Below the pieces are notes generated by a model. It was not told the DNA's origin. It worked only from the letters and a program-made list of their open reading frames with translations, and did not search any database. 64,000 bases of DNA, taken from assembly GCF_030732845.1 (NCBI RefSeq), contig NZ_JASHKA010000005.1, positions 1-64,000 on the forward strand. The letters run 5' to 3'. The position numbers and the translations under genes were made by a program. Shown here piece after piece: positions 18,108-26,561 of the stretch (positions are counted from its first letter, which is position 1; each line of letters opens with the position of its first letter). The DNA comes from Roseibium sp. MMSF_3544 (GTDB taxonomy: Bacteria > Pseudomonadota > Alphaproteobacteria > Rhizobiales > Stappiaceae).

Positions 18108-18830
18108 TTATTGTTCGAAAACCAGTTTGCTCTCGACCCGGCGGTTGGCGGGGTCATTGACGTCGGCGACCTTCGGACGCGTTTTACCGTATCCCACGGT
18201 TTTCAGACGGTCTCGGCCAACTCCGATTGAAACCAGAAACTCGGTAACTGCCTGTGCTCGATCTTCGGAAAGCCGCTGATTGTAATTCAGCGAGCCGATC
18301 CCGTCGGTATGACCTTCGATGACGAAAACTGCGCTCGAAAGTTCAGGATCGGCAATGCCCTTGGCAAATTCCCGCAGGTTCGCCTGTGCCGTCGGACTGA
18401 GACGTGCTGAAGCGTATTCGAAGGAAACAAGCAGGTTGAAGCCAGCGTCAATCGCTTTTGTGTCCGGATCGACAACGAGTGTTTCGGCGGTCTGGCCTTC
18501 ACCGTTTTGAGCATCCGGATTTTCGGGTGTGACGGCGACCTGGCCGCCTTCCTGTTTGGCGGCATCCGGGTTGCATTCGTCCCGTGTGCCGATGCAAAGG
18601 GCGCGTGTTGCGCCGCTTGGTTTCAGCGAACGGGTTTTAAGCTGTTTAAAGTGCTGGGACACTTCGTCGGCCGAGTATGTGGCATCTTGCGCAAAAGCGG
18701 TTCCAGCGCCAAGGCCGGAACCGGCAATGACGATCGAAAATGCTGCTGCAAGAAGCATCGGGCGCGGCCGAAAAAGACCAGTCACATTGTGCTTGCGCGT
18801 GCTTGCACAGGTGGTTTTGTGTTCGGTCAC
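18108..18830 (-). CDS. secreted OmpA-like peptidoglycan-binding protein
   Basis: The protein has 240 residues with a long signal peptide (hydrophobic core in about 24-44, ending GTAFA-QD). The OmpA_C-like domain occupies about 135-240; the binding residues are seen in VIEGHTDGIGSLNYNQRLSE and in the terminal ANRRVESKLVF. I chose GTG 18830 because GGGAGGA lies upstream with good spacing; the open frame extends 33 codons further without a ribosome-binding site. It is the first gene of the leftward T6SS arm, directly before tssA. It may anchor the machine to peptidoglycan in place of TssJ-linked components. There is no lipobox, so it is not TssJ. Confidence 0.85.
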   Translation of the reverse strand: MTEHKTTCASTRKHNVTGLFRPRPMLLAAAFSIVIAGSGLGAGTAFAQDATYSADEVSQHFKQLKTRSLKPSGATRALCIGTRDECNPDAAKQEGGQVAVTPENPDAQNGEGQTAETLVVDPDTKAIDAGFNLLVSFEYASARLSPTAQANLREFAKGIADPELSSAVFVIEGHTDGIGSLNYNQRLSEDRAQAVTEFLVSIGVGRDRLKTVGYGKTRPKVADVNDPANRRVESKLVFEQ

Positions 18831-19240
18831 GATTTCATTCCTCCCTGTTGGGGTTCGTGCGTGGTGTGTCGCTAGGGCGTCAACAAACATCGTGGCAGAA
18901 AATCTAAATATTACTGTGGCGAAAGTCACTAAAGTACGTTTTGATGAGAGTATGTCCGATTGCTGGGAATAAGCAAGAGGATTGAGGCGTGAGAATTTGG
19001 TGAGATAAGTGTGAAAATTTAGTCGGATGGTAAAGATTCTAAGGAGTCACCTTTTTTTATGCGATACATTTAGTTAAGCCGTCAAACAACGCTTGGTAAA
19101 TTTCGAAATCGGCGTTTAAACTATTTGCAACATTTGTGTTATCGAGCACATCATTTTTGCCGGAAACGCCGTAGGTATTTGTCAGACGGCTGCGTATTGA
19201 AGATGCCGTCGGCAACTGAAGTATTTCCGAGGAGAACTCC
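18831..19240. promoter_or_regulatory. divergent promoter region of the two T6SS arms
   Basis: These 410 bases lie between the OmpA-like gene (leftward) and vgrG (rightward) and hold no credible gene. The stretch from about 18900 to 19190 is AT-rich. CGGCGTTT (19110-19117) and AAACGCCG (19164-19171) form a spaced inverted repeat and are a possible regulator site. GAGGAG at 19229-19234 serves the GTG start of vgrG. Promoters for both arms are expected here, but I cannot place -35/-10 boxes with confidence. Confidence 0.5.
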
Positions 19241-21067
19241 GTGGCCACTGGACAACTCAGACAAACCAACCGAATGGCCGAATTGAAGACGGTCTTTGGC
19301 GAGGATGAGCTCTCCCTTGTCTCTATTGATTGCGACGAAGGATTGAGTGACGATTTTGAAATCCGGCTGGACGTTGTCAGCCAGCAGGAAGATTTGGATT
19401 TCGATCAGGCAATTGCGACACATATGACCGTGAGGGTCGACACCAATAATGGCGATACCCGGTTTTTCGACGGGCTTTTGACGGATGCCCGATGGGCTGG
19501 TCACAAGGACGGCTATTATCGGTACAAGCTGCTTCTTCGGCCCTGGTTCTGGCTTCTCACCAAGAATGCCAATTGCCGGATCTTCATGGACAAGTCGGCC
19601 CCCGAAATCATCAAGGAAGTTTTGGGCGAGCACGATTTCTCGGACTTCGAGGACAAGCTCACCGAATCATACGATCCCATCCACTACTGTGTGCAGTATC
19701 GGGAGTCGGATTACGACTTCTGTTGCCGTCTCATGGAAGAATTCGGGATGTCGTATTTCTTTGAGCACGATGACGGCAAGCACGTGATGATTTTGGCTGA
19801 TTCGAAGTCATCCTACAGTCCCATCGAGGGCGATCCGGAGATCCCGTTTATCCCGCTCGGCGGCGAAAGCCAGCGCGATGAGGAGCACCTGTACGACTGG
19901 GTTCCGGGCCGCAAGTTCAGGACCGGCAAATTCGCAGTCAACGACTACGATTTCGAAAAGCCGGGTGCCTCGCTTGAGGCGGACAAGGACGCCGGTTCCG
20001 CGTACCGTGCCGGATCTCTGGAAAATTATGACTATCCGGGTCGGTACAAGGAAAAGGACAAAGGCACAAAATACAGCAACATTCGTTTGGAAGCTGAGCA
20101 GGCCGCCGACAATCGCATCGAGACTGCCGGTGAAGTGGCACGTCTTTATCCAGGTGGTTTGTTCACTCTGAAGGACCATCCGCATGGCCCGCAGAACAAG
20201 GAATACCTTGTGGTCAGGGCAAACCATCACATCATTGCGGAAAGCTATCGCTCAGGCGAGGCTGGTACCCAGGGCGAGGCCTACACGGGCATCTACAATG
20301 TTCTGTCGACCGACATTCCGTTTCGCACACCGGCGCGAACAGCCAAACCGCGTATTCCCGGACCGCAGACAGCCAAGGTTGTCGGTCAGGGCGAAATCGA
20401 CGTCGACGAGTACGGTCAGATCATGGTCGAGTTTCACTGGGACCGTGACAAGACCCAATCGCGCCGCGTTCGCGTTGCGCAGGTCTGGTCCGGAAAAAAC
20501 TGGGGCGGCATCTATATTCCGCGCGTCGACCAGGAGGTGATCGTCCAATTCCTGGAAGGCGACCCCGACCAGCCGATCGTGATCGGAACGGTCTATAATG
20601 CCGACAACATGCCGCCTTACTCGCTGCCCGGTGAAAAGAATAAGGCCGGTGTAAAGTCAGACTCCACCGTCGGTGGCGGCGGTTACAACGAGTTTGTTCT
20701 GGACGATTCCAAGGGCCAGGAGAAAGTCGGTATCCACGCTCAGAAGGACATGGAAACCGTTGTAGAAAACAACGACGACCTTCACGTGAAAAACAACCGG
20801 ACGACAAAGATCGACATGAACCGAACCGAAGAAGTCGGTGTCAACGTCACCGAAGACATTGGTATGATGTGGACCGTTGAAGCTGGTGTGATGATCGAGT
20901 TCAAGGTCGGTTCCAGCAAGATCGTCATGACACCGGCATCCATCGATATCAAATCCCCGATCATCAACATTCAGGCGGACGGGTTTTTGAACGCCAAAGG
21001 TGCAATCACCACGGTTGAAGGCAGCGCATTCCACCTGGTCAAGGGCGGCGTGGTCATGATCAACTGA
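19241..21067 (+). CDS. vgrG: T6SS spike protein VgrG (TssI)
   Basis: VgrG trimers cap the Hcp tube and puncture the target cell. The protein has 608 residues: gp27-like base (about 1-370), gp5-like OB fold (about 375-460, with VAQVWSGKNWGGIYIPRVDQ) and a short beta-helix tail whose strands show repeats such as NNDDLHVKNNRTTKID. It ends at VKGGVVMIN, so there is no fused effector domain. The start is GTG with GGAG seven bases upstream. It opens the rightward T6SS arm. A PAAR tip protein is not visible nearby. Confidence 0.96.
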   Translation: MATGQLRQTNRMAELKTVFGEDELSLVSIDCDEGLSDDFEIRLDVVSQQEDLDFDQAIATHMTVRVDTNNGDTRFFDGLLTDARWAGHKDGYYRYKLLLRPWFWLLTKNANCRIFMDKSAPEIIKEVLGEHDFSDFEDKLTESYDPIHYCVQYRESDYDFCCRLMEEFGMSYFFEHDDGKHVMILADSKSSYSPIEGDPEIPFIPLGGESQRDEEHLYDWVPGRKFRTGKFAVNDYDFEKPGASLEADKDAGSAYRAGSLENYDYPGRYKEKDKGTKYSNIRLEAEQAADNRIETAGEVARLYPGGLFTLKDHPHGPQNKEYLVVRANHHIIAESYRSGEAGTQGEAYTGIYNVLSTDIPFRTPARTAKPRIPGPQTAKVVGQGEIDVDEYGQIMVEFHWDRDKTQSRRVRVAQVWSGKNWGGIYIPRVDQEVIVQFLEGDPDQPIVIGTVYNADNMPPYSLPGEKNKAGVKSDSTVGGGGYNEFVLDDSKGQEKVGIHAQKDMETVVENNDDLHVKNNRTTKIDMNRTEEVGVNVTEDIGMMWTVEAGVMIEFKVGSSKIVMTPASIDIKSPIINIQADGFLNAKGAITTVEGSAFHLVKGGVVMIN

Positions 21068-21113
21068 TGCTGACATTCGATGAAACTGTTGGACCGCACA
21101 CGGAGCAAGTTTG

Positions 21114-21704
21114 ATGGGATCTCGTATCCGCTTCACAAAGGCAAAACAGGTTTTTGAAACCTATCCGGAGCTTTCGGAAAAAGTAGCGCTTCCCACTGCT
21201 GACCCGACGCCCCAGGAGTATGCGCAGTCGTTGCTCCAGGGGACGGAGCCGACATCGTCCCTGACGTTTTTCGCGCATGCGCTGCCGAAGAGGGAAGCCG
21301 TCTGGTGGGGCACAAAATGCGTGACCGGTCTTGACGACAAAAGGAGCGCAGAGGACGAGGCGGTGCTCGAACTGGTGGAAAACTGGGTCCGCGAGGGCGA
21401 TGAAGAGGCGCGTGTCGCCGTTCACAACGCGGTAGAAGATATGAACGGCAACAGTCCGTCGCTGTGGATCGGCCGCGCTGCGAGCTGGTCGGGCGGCTCG
21501 CTTTCTCCCAATCCCGATTATCGTGTGGACATGCCACCACATCTGACGGCCGTCGGCGTAAATGTCGCCATGCAGGTTGCGATAGGATCGCTCGGTCCAA
21601 AAGCCCGCACAGATGCGCTTGAAACCTGCATATCTGCAGGACTGTCCTTCGCAGAAGGCGGTGTCATGCCCGTCGTGCATGTTAAAGGTCAAGACGTCAC
21701 TTGA
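21114..21704 (+). CDS. unknown T6SS-locus protein (possibly DUF6931-like)
   Basis: A 196-residue protein with no signal peptide or membrane helix, so it is probably cytosolic. Visible features are an Ala-rich helical start, a central segment with two adjacent tryptophans (REAVWWGTKCVTG) followed by acidic helices, and a Gly-rich part (SWSGGSLSPNP). From memory this layout resembles proteins labelled DUF6931 in T6SS-related clusters; I cannot verify that. ATG 21114 follows GGAG by eight bases. Its place between vgrG and tagH suggests an accessory role, for example as a VgrG adaptor or chaperone, but nothing in the sequence proves it. Confidence 0.6.
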   Translation: MGSRIRFTKAKQVFETYPELSEKVALPTADPTPQEYAQSLLQGTEPTSSLTFFAHALPKREAVWWGTKCVTGLDDKRSAEDEAVLELVENWVREGDEEARVAVHNAVEDMNGNSPSLWIGRAASWSGGSLSPNPDYRVDMPPHLTAVGVNVAMQVAIGSLGPKARTDALETCISAGLSFAEGGVMPVVHVKGQDVT

Positions 21705-21726
21705 ATCGGCCGGGAGAACGGTGGGA

Positions 21727-23499
21727 ATGCGCATAACGCTCCAGATCGAAAACGTGGACCGGTTACAGACCGGTGGACAGGTGTCCTATTCCTGTTCCGA
21801 TCGCGGATTCGATATCGGCCGTCACGAGCATCTAGACTGGAGCCTGCCCGACCCGCAGCGCGTTGTTTCGGGTAAGCATTGCGAGGTCCGCTACGAGAGT
21901 GGACAGTTCGTACTCGTTGACGTTTCGACAAACGGCACGTTTCTCAACGGCAGCCCGAACCGGATGGACAAGGCGCATGTGCTGCGCTCGGGCGACCGTG
22001 TCATGATCGGCGATTATATCATTGCCGTGACGCTGGACGGCGAGGCAAGTGCCGGAGCCGGGTTCGGCGGCGCGGCAACTGCAGCCCCCGAACCGGCCTT
22101 TCAAGCCCAAACACCACACTGGCAATCGCCGGAACCTGCTGCTCCGGCAGCACACGAATCGCAATGGCCCTCAGCGTCACCCTCTGCACCGCCTCCGTAT
22201 CCTGTTCAGGAGGGCGGTGGTCCCTGGGGGCCTCCGACAACAGGCATGGAAGGGCGCCACGCTCCGCCATCCCAGGCGCCGGGTATCGGCACGCCGGCTG
22301 ACGACGTCTGGAGCCAGCAGGGACACGGCTGGGGCAGTGCCGACCCCGGGCTCTACGATCCGCAATCGCGCCCCCCGGACGCGCAACCGGTAAGACCCGC
22401 GCAAGCCGATCCGATGGATCACCTGGCCGCACAGCCGGAGCTGCATTCGCCGGAGCCGACGCCGCAGCCGCCGGCACCGGCCGCAAGCGTTTCTCCGCAG
22501 GCACCTGCTTTCCCGGCAGCCCCGGACGCACCGGCATCACAGGAGCCGTCCGAGCCCTTGTTCAAAATGCCGGACTTGGCTGCCGCGGAAGAACCGGTTG
22601 CACCTGCGGACGAGGACAAGGCGCCACCACCACCACCGCCGCCGCCGCCTGTACCGGAGCCCGCGCCTGAAATCGTAGCCCGCGAATCCGTTCCAGCCGA
22701 TCCGATTGATTCACCGTTTCCAGAAGCGCCGGCAAAGAGTGAACCAGCGGCGGAAGAAACGCCTGCCCAACTTTCAGAAACGGCGCCTGAAAGCAACGTC
22801 CAGACAGAACCGGACGTCGCACCAGAGGCAGCGCCGGCAAGTCCTGCAGCGCAACCCACACAAGCCGAAAACGCCGTCTCGCCTGAGCAGCAATCAGGTG
22901 CACCCGTCAGCAGCCCGGATCTTCTGAAGGCCTTTGCAGAAGGTGCGGGTATTCCCGAGGCCGTGCTTGCGGACCGTGACCCGGAAGAATTTGCGAAGGA
23001 ACTCGGTGAAATACTCCAAGGCGTTACCGGCGATCTGATGGGGTTGCTTCAGGCCCGCAGTCAGGTGAAGGCCATGACCCGCAACGCCAACCGCACGCTT
23101 ATCAGCCGCAGCGGTAACAACGCGCTGAAGTTCTCGCCGACCCCGCAGATGGCGCTGCAAACAATGTTGGCGCATAATGTCGAGGAAACCGGTTATCTGC
23201 CCATGTCCAAAGCCATGAGCGAATCGTTCAAGGACATCCAGAAACACCATGTCTGGACCTATGCCGCCATGCAAAAGGCGGCAGCACGTTTCGACAGCAC
23301 CTTGTCGCCTGGCGCGATTGAGGAAGAAGGGCAGGTCGCCAAAAGTACTTTTGGAAGCCAGAAGGCCAAACTCTGGGAGCGCATGCAGGAGCGTTGGAAC
23401 TCGCTCTCCAGTGCGTATGATGATGGTCTGGTCGGCGTTTTCACGCAATACTTCACGGAAAGCTACGAAGAATTATCAAGTCAAGAACCCGAGCAATAA
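21727..23499 (+). CDS. tagH: T6SS FHA-domain protein TagH (Fha)
   Basis: TagH/Fha proteins bind phospho-threonine and pass the PpkA kinase signal to the T6SS. Residues 1-100 form the FHA domain (DIGRHEHLDWSLPDPQRVVS, then HCEVRYESG and STNGTFLNG, which hold the phosphopeptide-binding Arg, Ser, His and Asn). Residues about 110-390 are Pro/Ala/Glu-rich with a run of nine prolines. The C-terminal 180 residues match the T6SS-associated FHA C-terminal domain (LLQARSQVKAMTRNANRTLI). ATG 21727 begins the FHA fold; GTG 21721 is an equally possible start two codons upstream. It sits in the rightward arm just before tssK. Confidence 0.93.
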   Translation: MRITLQIENVDRLQTGGQVSYSCSDRGFDIGRHEHLDWSLPDPQRVVSGKHCEVRYESGQFVLVDVSTNGTFLNGSPNRMDKAHVLRSGDRVMIGDYIIAVTLDGEASAGAGFGGAATAAPEPAFQAQTPHWQSPEPAAPAAHESQWPSASPSAPPPYPVQEGGGPWGPPTTGMEGRHAPPSQAPGIGTPADDVWSQQGHGWGSADPGLYDPQSRPPDAQPVRPAQADPMDHLAAQPELHSPEPTPQPPAPAASVSPQAPAFPAAPDAPASQEPSEPLFKMPDLAAAEEPVAPADEDKAPPPPPPPPPVPEPAPEIVARESVPADPIDSPFPEAPAKSEPAAEETPAQLSETAPESNVQTEPDVAPEAAPASPAAQPTQAENAVSPEQQSGAPVSSPDLLKAFAEGAGIPEAVLADRDPEEFAKELGEILQGVTGDLMGLLQARSQVKAMTRNANRTLISRSGNNALKFSPTPQMALQTMLAHNVEETGYLPMSKAMSESFKDIQKHHVWTYAAMQKAAARFDSTLSPGAIEEEGQVAKSTFGSQKAKLWERMQERWNSLSSAYDDGLVGVFTQYFTESYEELSSQEPEQ

Positions 23500-23577
23500 T
23501 CCGGGCGATCATACTTTAAGAATTTTTGACATTCCAAGGACGCGCCGGCGCCTGAAAGTTAAGGGAGCAGAGCCTTT

Positions 23578-24912
23578 ATGTCGTGGTATAGCAAGGTTGC
23601 ATGGACCGAGGGCCTGTTTTTAAGGCCGCATCATCTACAGCAAAGCGACCGCTATGCGGAGCATTTGCTGGATGAACGTGTCAGGCTTGCCTCGCCTTAT
23701 CCCTGGGGTTTTTCGGAAATCGAGATTGACCAGGATGTCGGCCAGCAGTGCCGATTTGCGCTGCGTTATGGCCGGGGGATCTTTCCGGACGGTACGGTGT
23801 TCAATTTCCCTGCGGACGGCACGCCACCTCCGGCAATCGATGTTCCTGAGGACGCTGCCGGCCAGATCGTCTGGCTGGGTATTCCGGAAACGACCGTGAA
23901 CGCGGTGGAGGTGTCCAACGGCAGGGAAGATGCGGCAACGCGTTACATGCAGGGCCGTGAGACGATCATCGATTCGACTTCCGCCATTCGGCAGGAAGAG
24001 GAAATCGACGTCGCTCATCCGCGTCTGGTTTATTCCATTCGCTCGACGCCTCATCCAGGTCATGTCTGCCTGCCGGTTGCCCGGATCACCGAGATCAAGG
24101 ACCGCATTGTCATAACGGATGGAACGTTTGCACCACCTGTTCTTGCGTGTCATGTCCATCCGGTCGTCACAGGCTGGATCGATTCCGTCATCGGCTGGGT
24201 CGAACGCAAGCTCAGCGAACTGGCGCGATATGCTGCCGATACGTCTGCCGGAGGCGGTTTGCAGAATTTCGATTATCTGACGCTGCAGATGCTCAACCGG
24301 CTTCATCCCCAGCTCATGCATTTGAGAAAATCGGCCTACGTGCATCCGGAGCGGCTCTATTCTGAGTTCCTTATGCTGGCCGGTGAACTGGCAACCTTTG
24401 CCACTGAGGAGCGCCGTGCGCGGAATTATCCGGTTTATGATCACGATAAGCTGCACGACATCTTCAAGCCGGTTCTCGCAGACATTCAGGCGTTTCTGTC
24501 CGCCGGCTACGACCGCAGGGCGATCCGGCTGCCGCTGGAACAGCTTGCGCCGAACGCTTTCAAGTCGACCATTGTCGACCGCAATCTGTTCTCTCAGGCG
24601 AGCTTTGTCATCGAAGTCGCCGCACGCCGCCCATTGACGGAAATCCAGAACGAGTTTCCGCGACTGTTCAAGGTCGGGCCGTTCGGCCAGATGCGGCAGA
24701 TCGTCTATTCAAACTTGCCGGGCATTCCACTGATCCATATGCCCGTGCCGCCCGCGCAGATCCGCGCTCTCACGGACCGGGTCTATTTCCGGCTCGACAA
24801 GACCACGCCGCTTTGGCGCGAGTTCAGTCAGGATTCGGCAATCGGACTGCAGTTTTCAGGCAACTGGCCGGACTTGCAGCTTGAATTCTATGCAATTCGG
24901 GAGGGCCGGTAA
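23578..24912 (+). CDS. tssK: T6SS baseplate-membrane connector TssK
   Basis: TssK (ImpJ/VasE) forms trimers that link the baseplate to TssL and TssM. The 444 residues are normal length. The family N-terminus is clear (VAWTEGLFLRPHHLQQSDRY), as are the shoulder segment with GRGIFPDGTVF and the C-terminal GNWPDLQLEFYAIREGR. The stop TAA shares its last A with the tssL start (TAATG), so the two are coupled. Confidence 0.96.
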   Translation: MSWYSKVAWTEGLFLRPHHLQQSDRYAEHLLDERVRLASPYPWGFSEIEIDQDVGQQCRFALRYGRGIFPDGTVFNFPADGTPPPAIDVPEDAAGQIVWLGIPETTVNAVEVSNGREDAATRYMQGRETIIDSTSAIRQEEEIDVAHPRLVYSIRSTPHPGHVCLPVARITEIKDRIVITDGTFAPPVLACHVHPVVTGWIDSVIGWVERKLSELARYAADTSAGGGLQNFDYLTLQMLNRLHPQLMHLRKSAYVHPERLYSEFLMLAGELATFATEERRARNYPVYDHDKLHDIFKPVLADIQAFLSAGYDRRAIRLPLEQLAPNAFKSTIVDRNLFSQASFVIEVAARRPLTEIQNEFPRLFKVGPFGQMRQIVYSNLPGIPLIHMPVPPAQIRALTDRVYFRLDKTTPLWREFSQDSAIGLQFSGNWPDLQLEFYAIREGR

Positions 24913-26525
24913 TGTCCGACAGCGACGATCCCTTTGGCGTTTCCAAACGCAAGGGAAAAACGATTGTCCGGCCCAATCCCGGTGGCCGTTGGAGCGAAAC
25001 ACCTCCGGCGAACGCACCGCAACAGCCCTCTGCGCCGCCGCCACCTGCTTCGCCGCCTGGACAGGCAGCACCGCCGCCGCCACCGCCGTCTTCTCAGCCG
25101 CCGGGAGCACCGGACCCTTGGCAGGGTGGTCGCGGAACCGGACCAGATCCTTATGCACCGACACCGGCTGGCTATGAGTATGGTCAGCAAAAGGCGCCGG
25201 ACATCAGAACGCCACCACCGGCGCAGCCGACACCGCCACCTCCGCAGCAACCTGCTGCCGCATCGCCGCCTCCCGGACACCAGCCTGCAGGCCAGTTGGC
25301 ACAGACGCCGGACATAAATCAGATACGGGTCGCCAATCGCAATCCGATTTCGCGCGCCGCCGCTCCCTTGCTTCTCCTGTTGGGTCGTCTGCATCTGACA
25401 ATGACCGACGCCCAGTTCGATGCCTTGATGCGCGACGTCTACAACGCAATCAAGACGTTTGAAAAGGAGCTGCGCAACGCGGGCATCACCGACGACCAGA
25501 TCCAGTCGGCTGCCTACGCGCTTTGCGCGACGTCGGACGATATCGTCCAGAACCTGCCTTCGGCGGGCCGGCATCAGTGGACGCAATATTCCATGCTGAC
25601 CCAGTTCTTCGGGCAGGCGACCGGTGGTGTCGAGTTCTTCCAGGTTCTGGAAAAGGCCAAGCAGGACCCGGGGCGCAATTACGGCGTTCTTGAAGTCATG
25701 CACTCCTGTTTGTCGCTCGGGTTTTACGGCAAATACCGGGCAATCCAGGGAGGACAGCAAGGGCTCGAACGCGAACGCCGGGACCTGCATGAAATTCTGA
25801 GACGTGTGCGGCCCCGTCCGGGCGACGATCTGTCTCCGCACTGGCGCGGACTGGAACTTCTGCAAAAGCGGACCCGGTTCTCGGTACCGATCTGGTCTGT
25901 CGCAGCAGTCGCCGGTGCCTTGCTGCTCGGTGGGTATGTCACCTTGATGCTGCTGCTATCCAGCGGAAGTGAAGTGTTGGCGAGCCGGGCTGTGGCACTC
26001 TACCCGACAGGACCGATTGAACTTGCCCGTGAGGGCTATCAGCCGAAGCCGCCGCCGCCATTGGCTCCACCTGCAGATGCGACGATCGATACGGTGTCCG
26101 CGCAGCTTGCCGGTATCGACGGATTGGAAATCTCCCAGGCCGGACCGGCGATCATGCTCAGGATGCGTGCACAATTCGATGTCGCCGCAGCGACGTTGCG
26201 TCCGGAATTCCAGCTGCTGGTTGAACAGGTCAGTCAGACCCTGGACAATGTCGACGGCGAAATTCTTGTGGTCGGCCACACGGACAGTGACCCGATCCGC
26301 AACAATCCGCGCTTCCCGACCAATTGGCATCTGTCTGTAGAGCGCGCGAAGAGCGTCGCAGGGGTGATGCAATCCATCCTGCAGACACCGGACAGGGTCC
26401 AGGTGGAAGGCCGCGGCGCAGACGAGCCCATCGCTCCCAATACCAGCCGCGACGGCAAGGCGCTCAACCGCCGGGTGGAGGTGTTCCTGAAGCCTCCCAC
26501 CAAGGGTTTGGTGATCAATAACTAA
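24912..26525 (+). CDS. tssL: T6SS membrane protein TssL with C-terminal OmpA domain
   Basis: TssL (DotU/ImpK) anchors the T6SS membrane complex. This 537-residue version has a Pro-rich cytosolic N-terminus (1-135) and a DotU domain (about 150-310, including SAAYALCATSDDIVQNLP and FFQVLEKAKQDP). One transmembrane helix lies at about 325-347. The periplasmic OmpA-like peptidoglycan-binding domain is at about 410-530 (VVGHTDSDPIRNNPRFPTNW and ALNRRVEVFL). Such fused TssL proteins are known as evolved TssL and supply the cell-wall anchor. The Pro-rich part resembles the linker of TagH in composition only. Confidence 0.96.
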   Translation: MSDSDDPFGVSKRKGKTIVRPNPGGRWSETPPANAPQQPSAPPPPASPPGQAAPPPPPPSSQPPGAPDPWQGGRGTGPDPYAPTPAGYEYGQQKAPDIRTPPPAQPTPPPPQQPAAASPPPGHQPAGQLAQTPDINQIRVANRNPISRAAAPLLLLLGRLHLTMTDAQFDALMRDVYNAIKTFEKELRNAGITDDQIQSAAYALCATSDDIVQNLPSAGRHQWTQYSMLTQFFGQATGGVEFFQVLEKAKQDPGRNYGVLEVMHSCLSLGFYGKYRAIQGGQQGLERERRDLHEILRRVRPRPGDDLSPHWRGLELLQKRTRFSVPIWSVAAVAGALLLGGYVTLMLLLSSGSEVLASRAVALYPTGPIELAREGYQPKPPPPLAPPADATIDTVSAQLAGIDGLEISQAGPAIMLRMRAQFDVAAATLRPEFQLLVEQVSQTLDNVDGEILVVGHTDSDPIRNNPRFPTNWHLSVERAKSVAGVMQSILQTPDRVQVEGRGADEPIAPNTSRDGKALNRRVEVFLKPPTKGLVINN

Positions 26526-26561
26526 AGCTACTCCGGGACAACGCAGAACAAGGCAACATCA

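Noticed and set aside
18108-18830. OmpA-like protein as TssJ
   Set aside because: It has no lipobox Cys at the signal cleavage site and has a clear OmpA peptidoglycan-binding domain, so it is not a TssJ lipoprotein.
22610-22660. CCACCACCACCGCCG microsatellite-like repeat
   Set aside because: It encodes the proline run of TagH; the period is three and it is explained by protein composition.
24888-25865. 325-codon leftward open frame
   Set aside because: It is antisense to tssL and gives an Arg-run protein from the Pro-rich coding strand.
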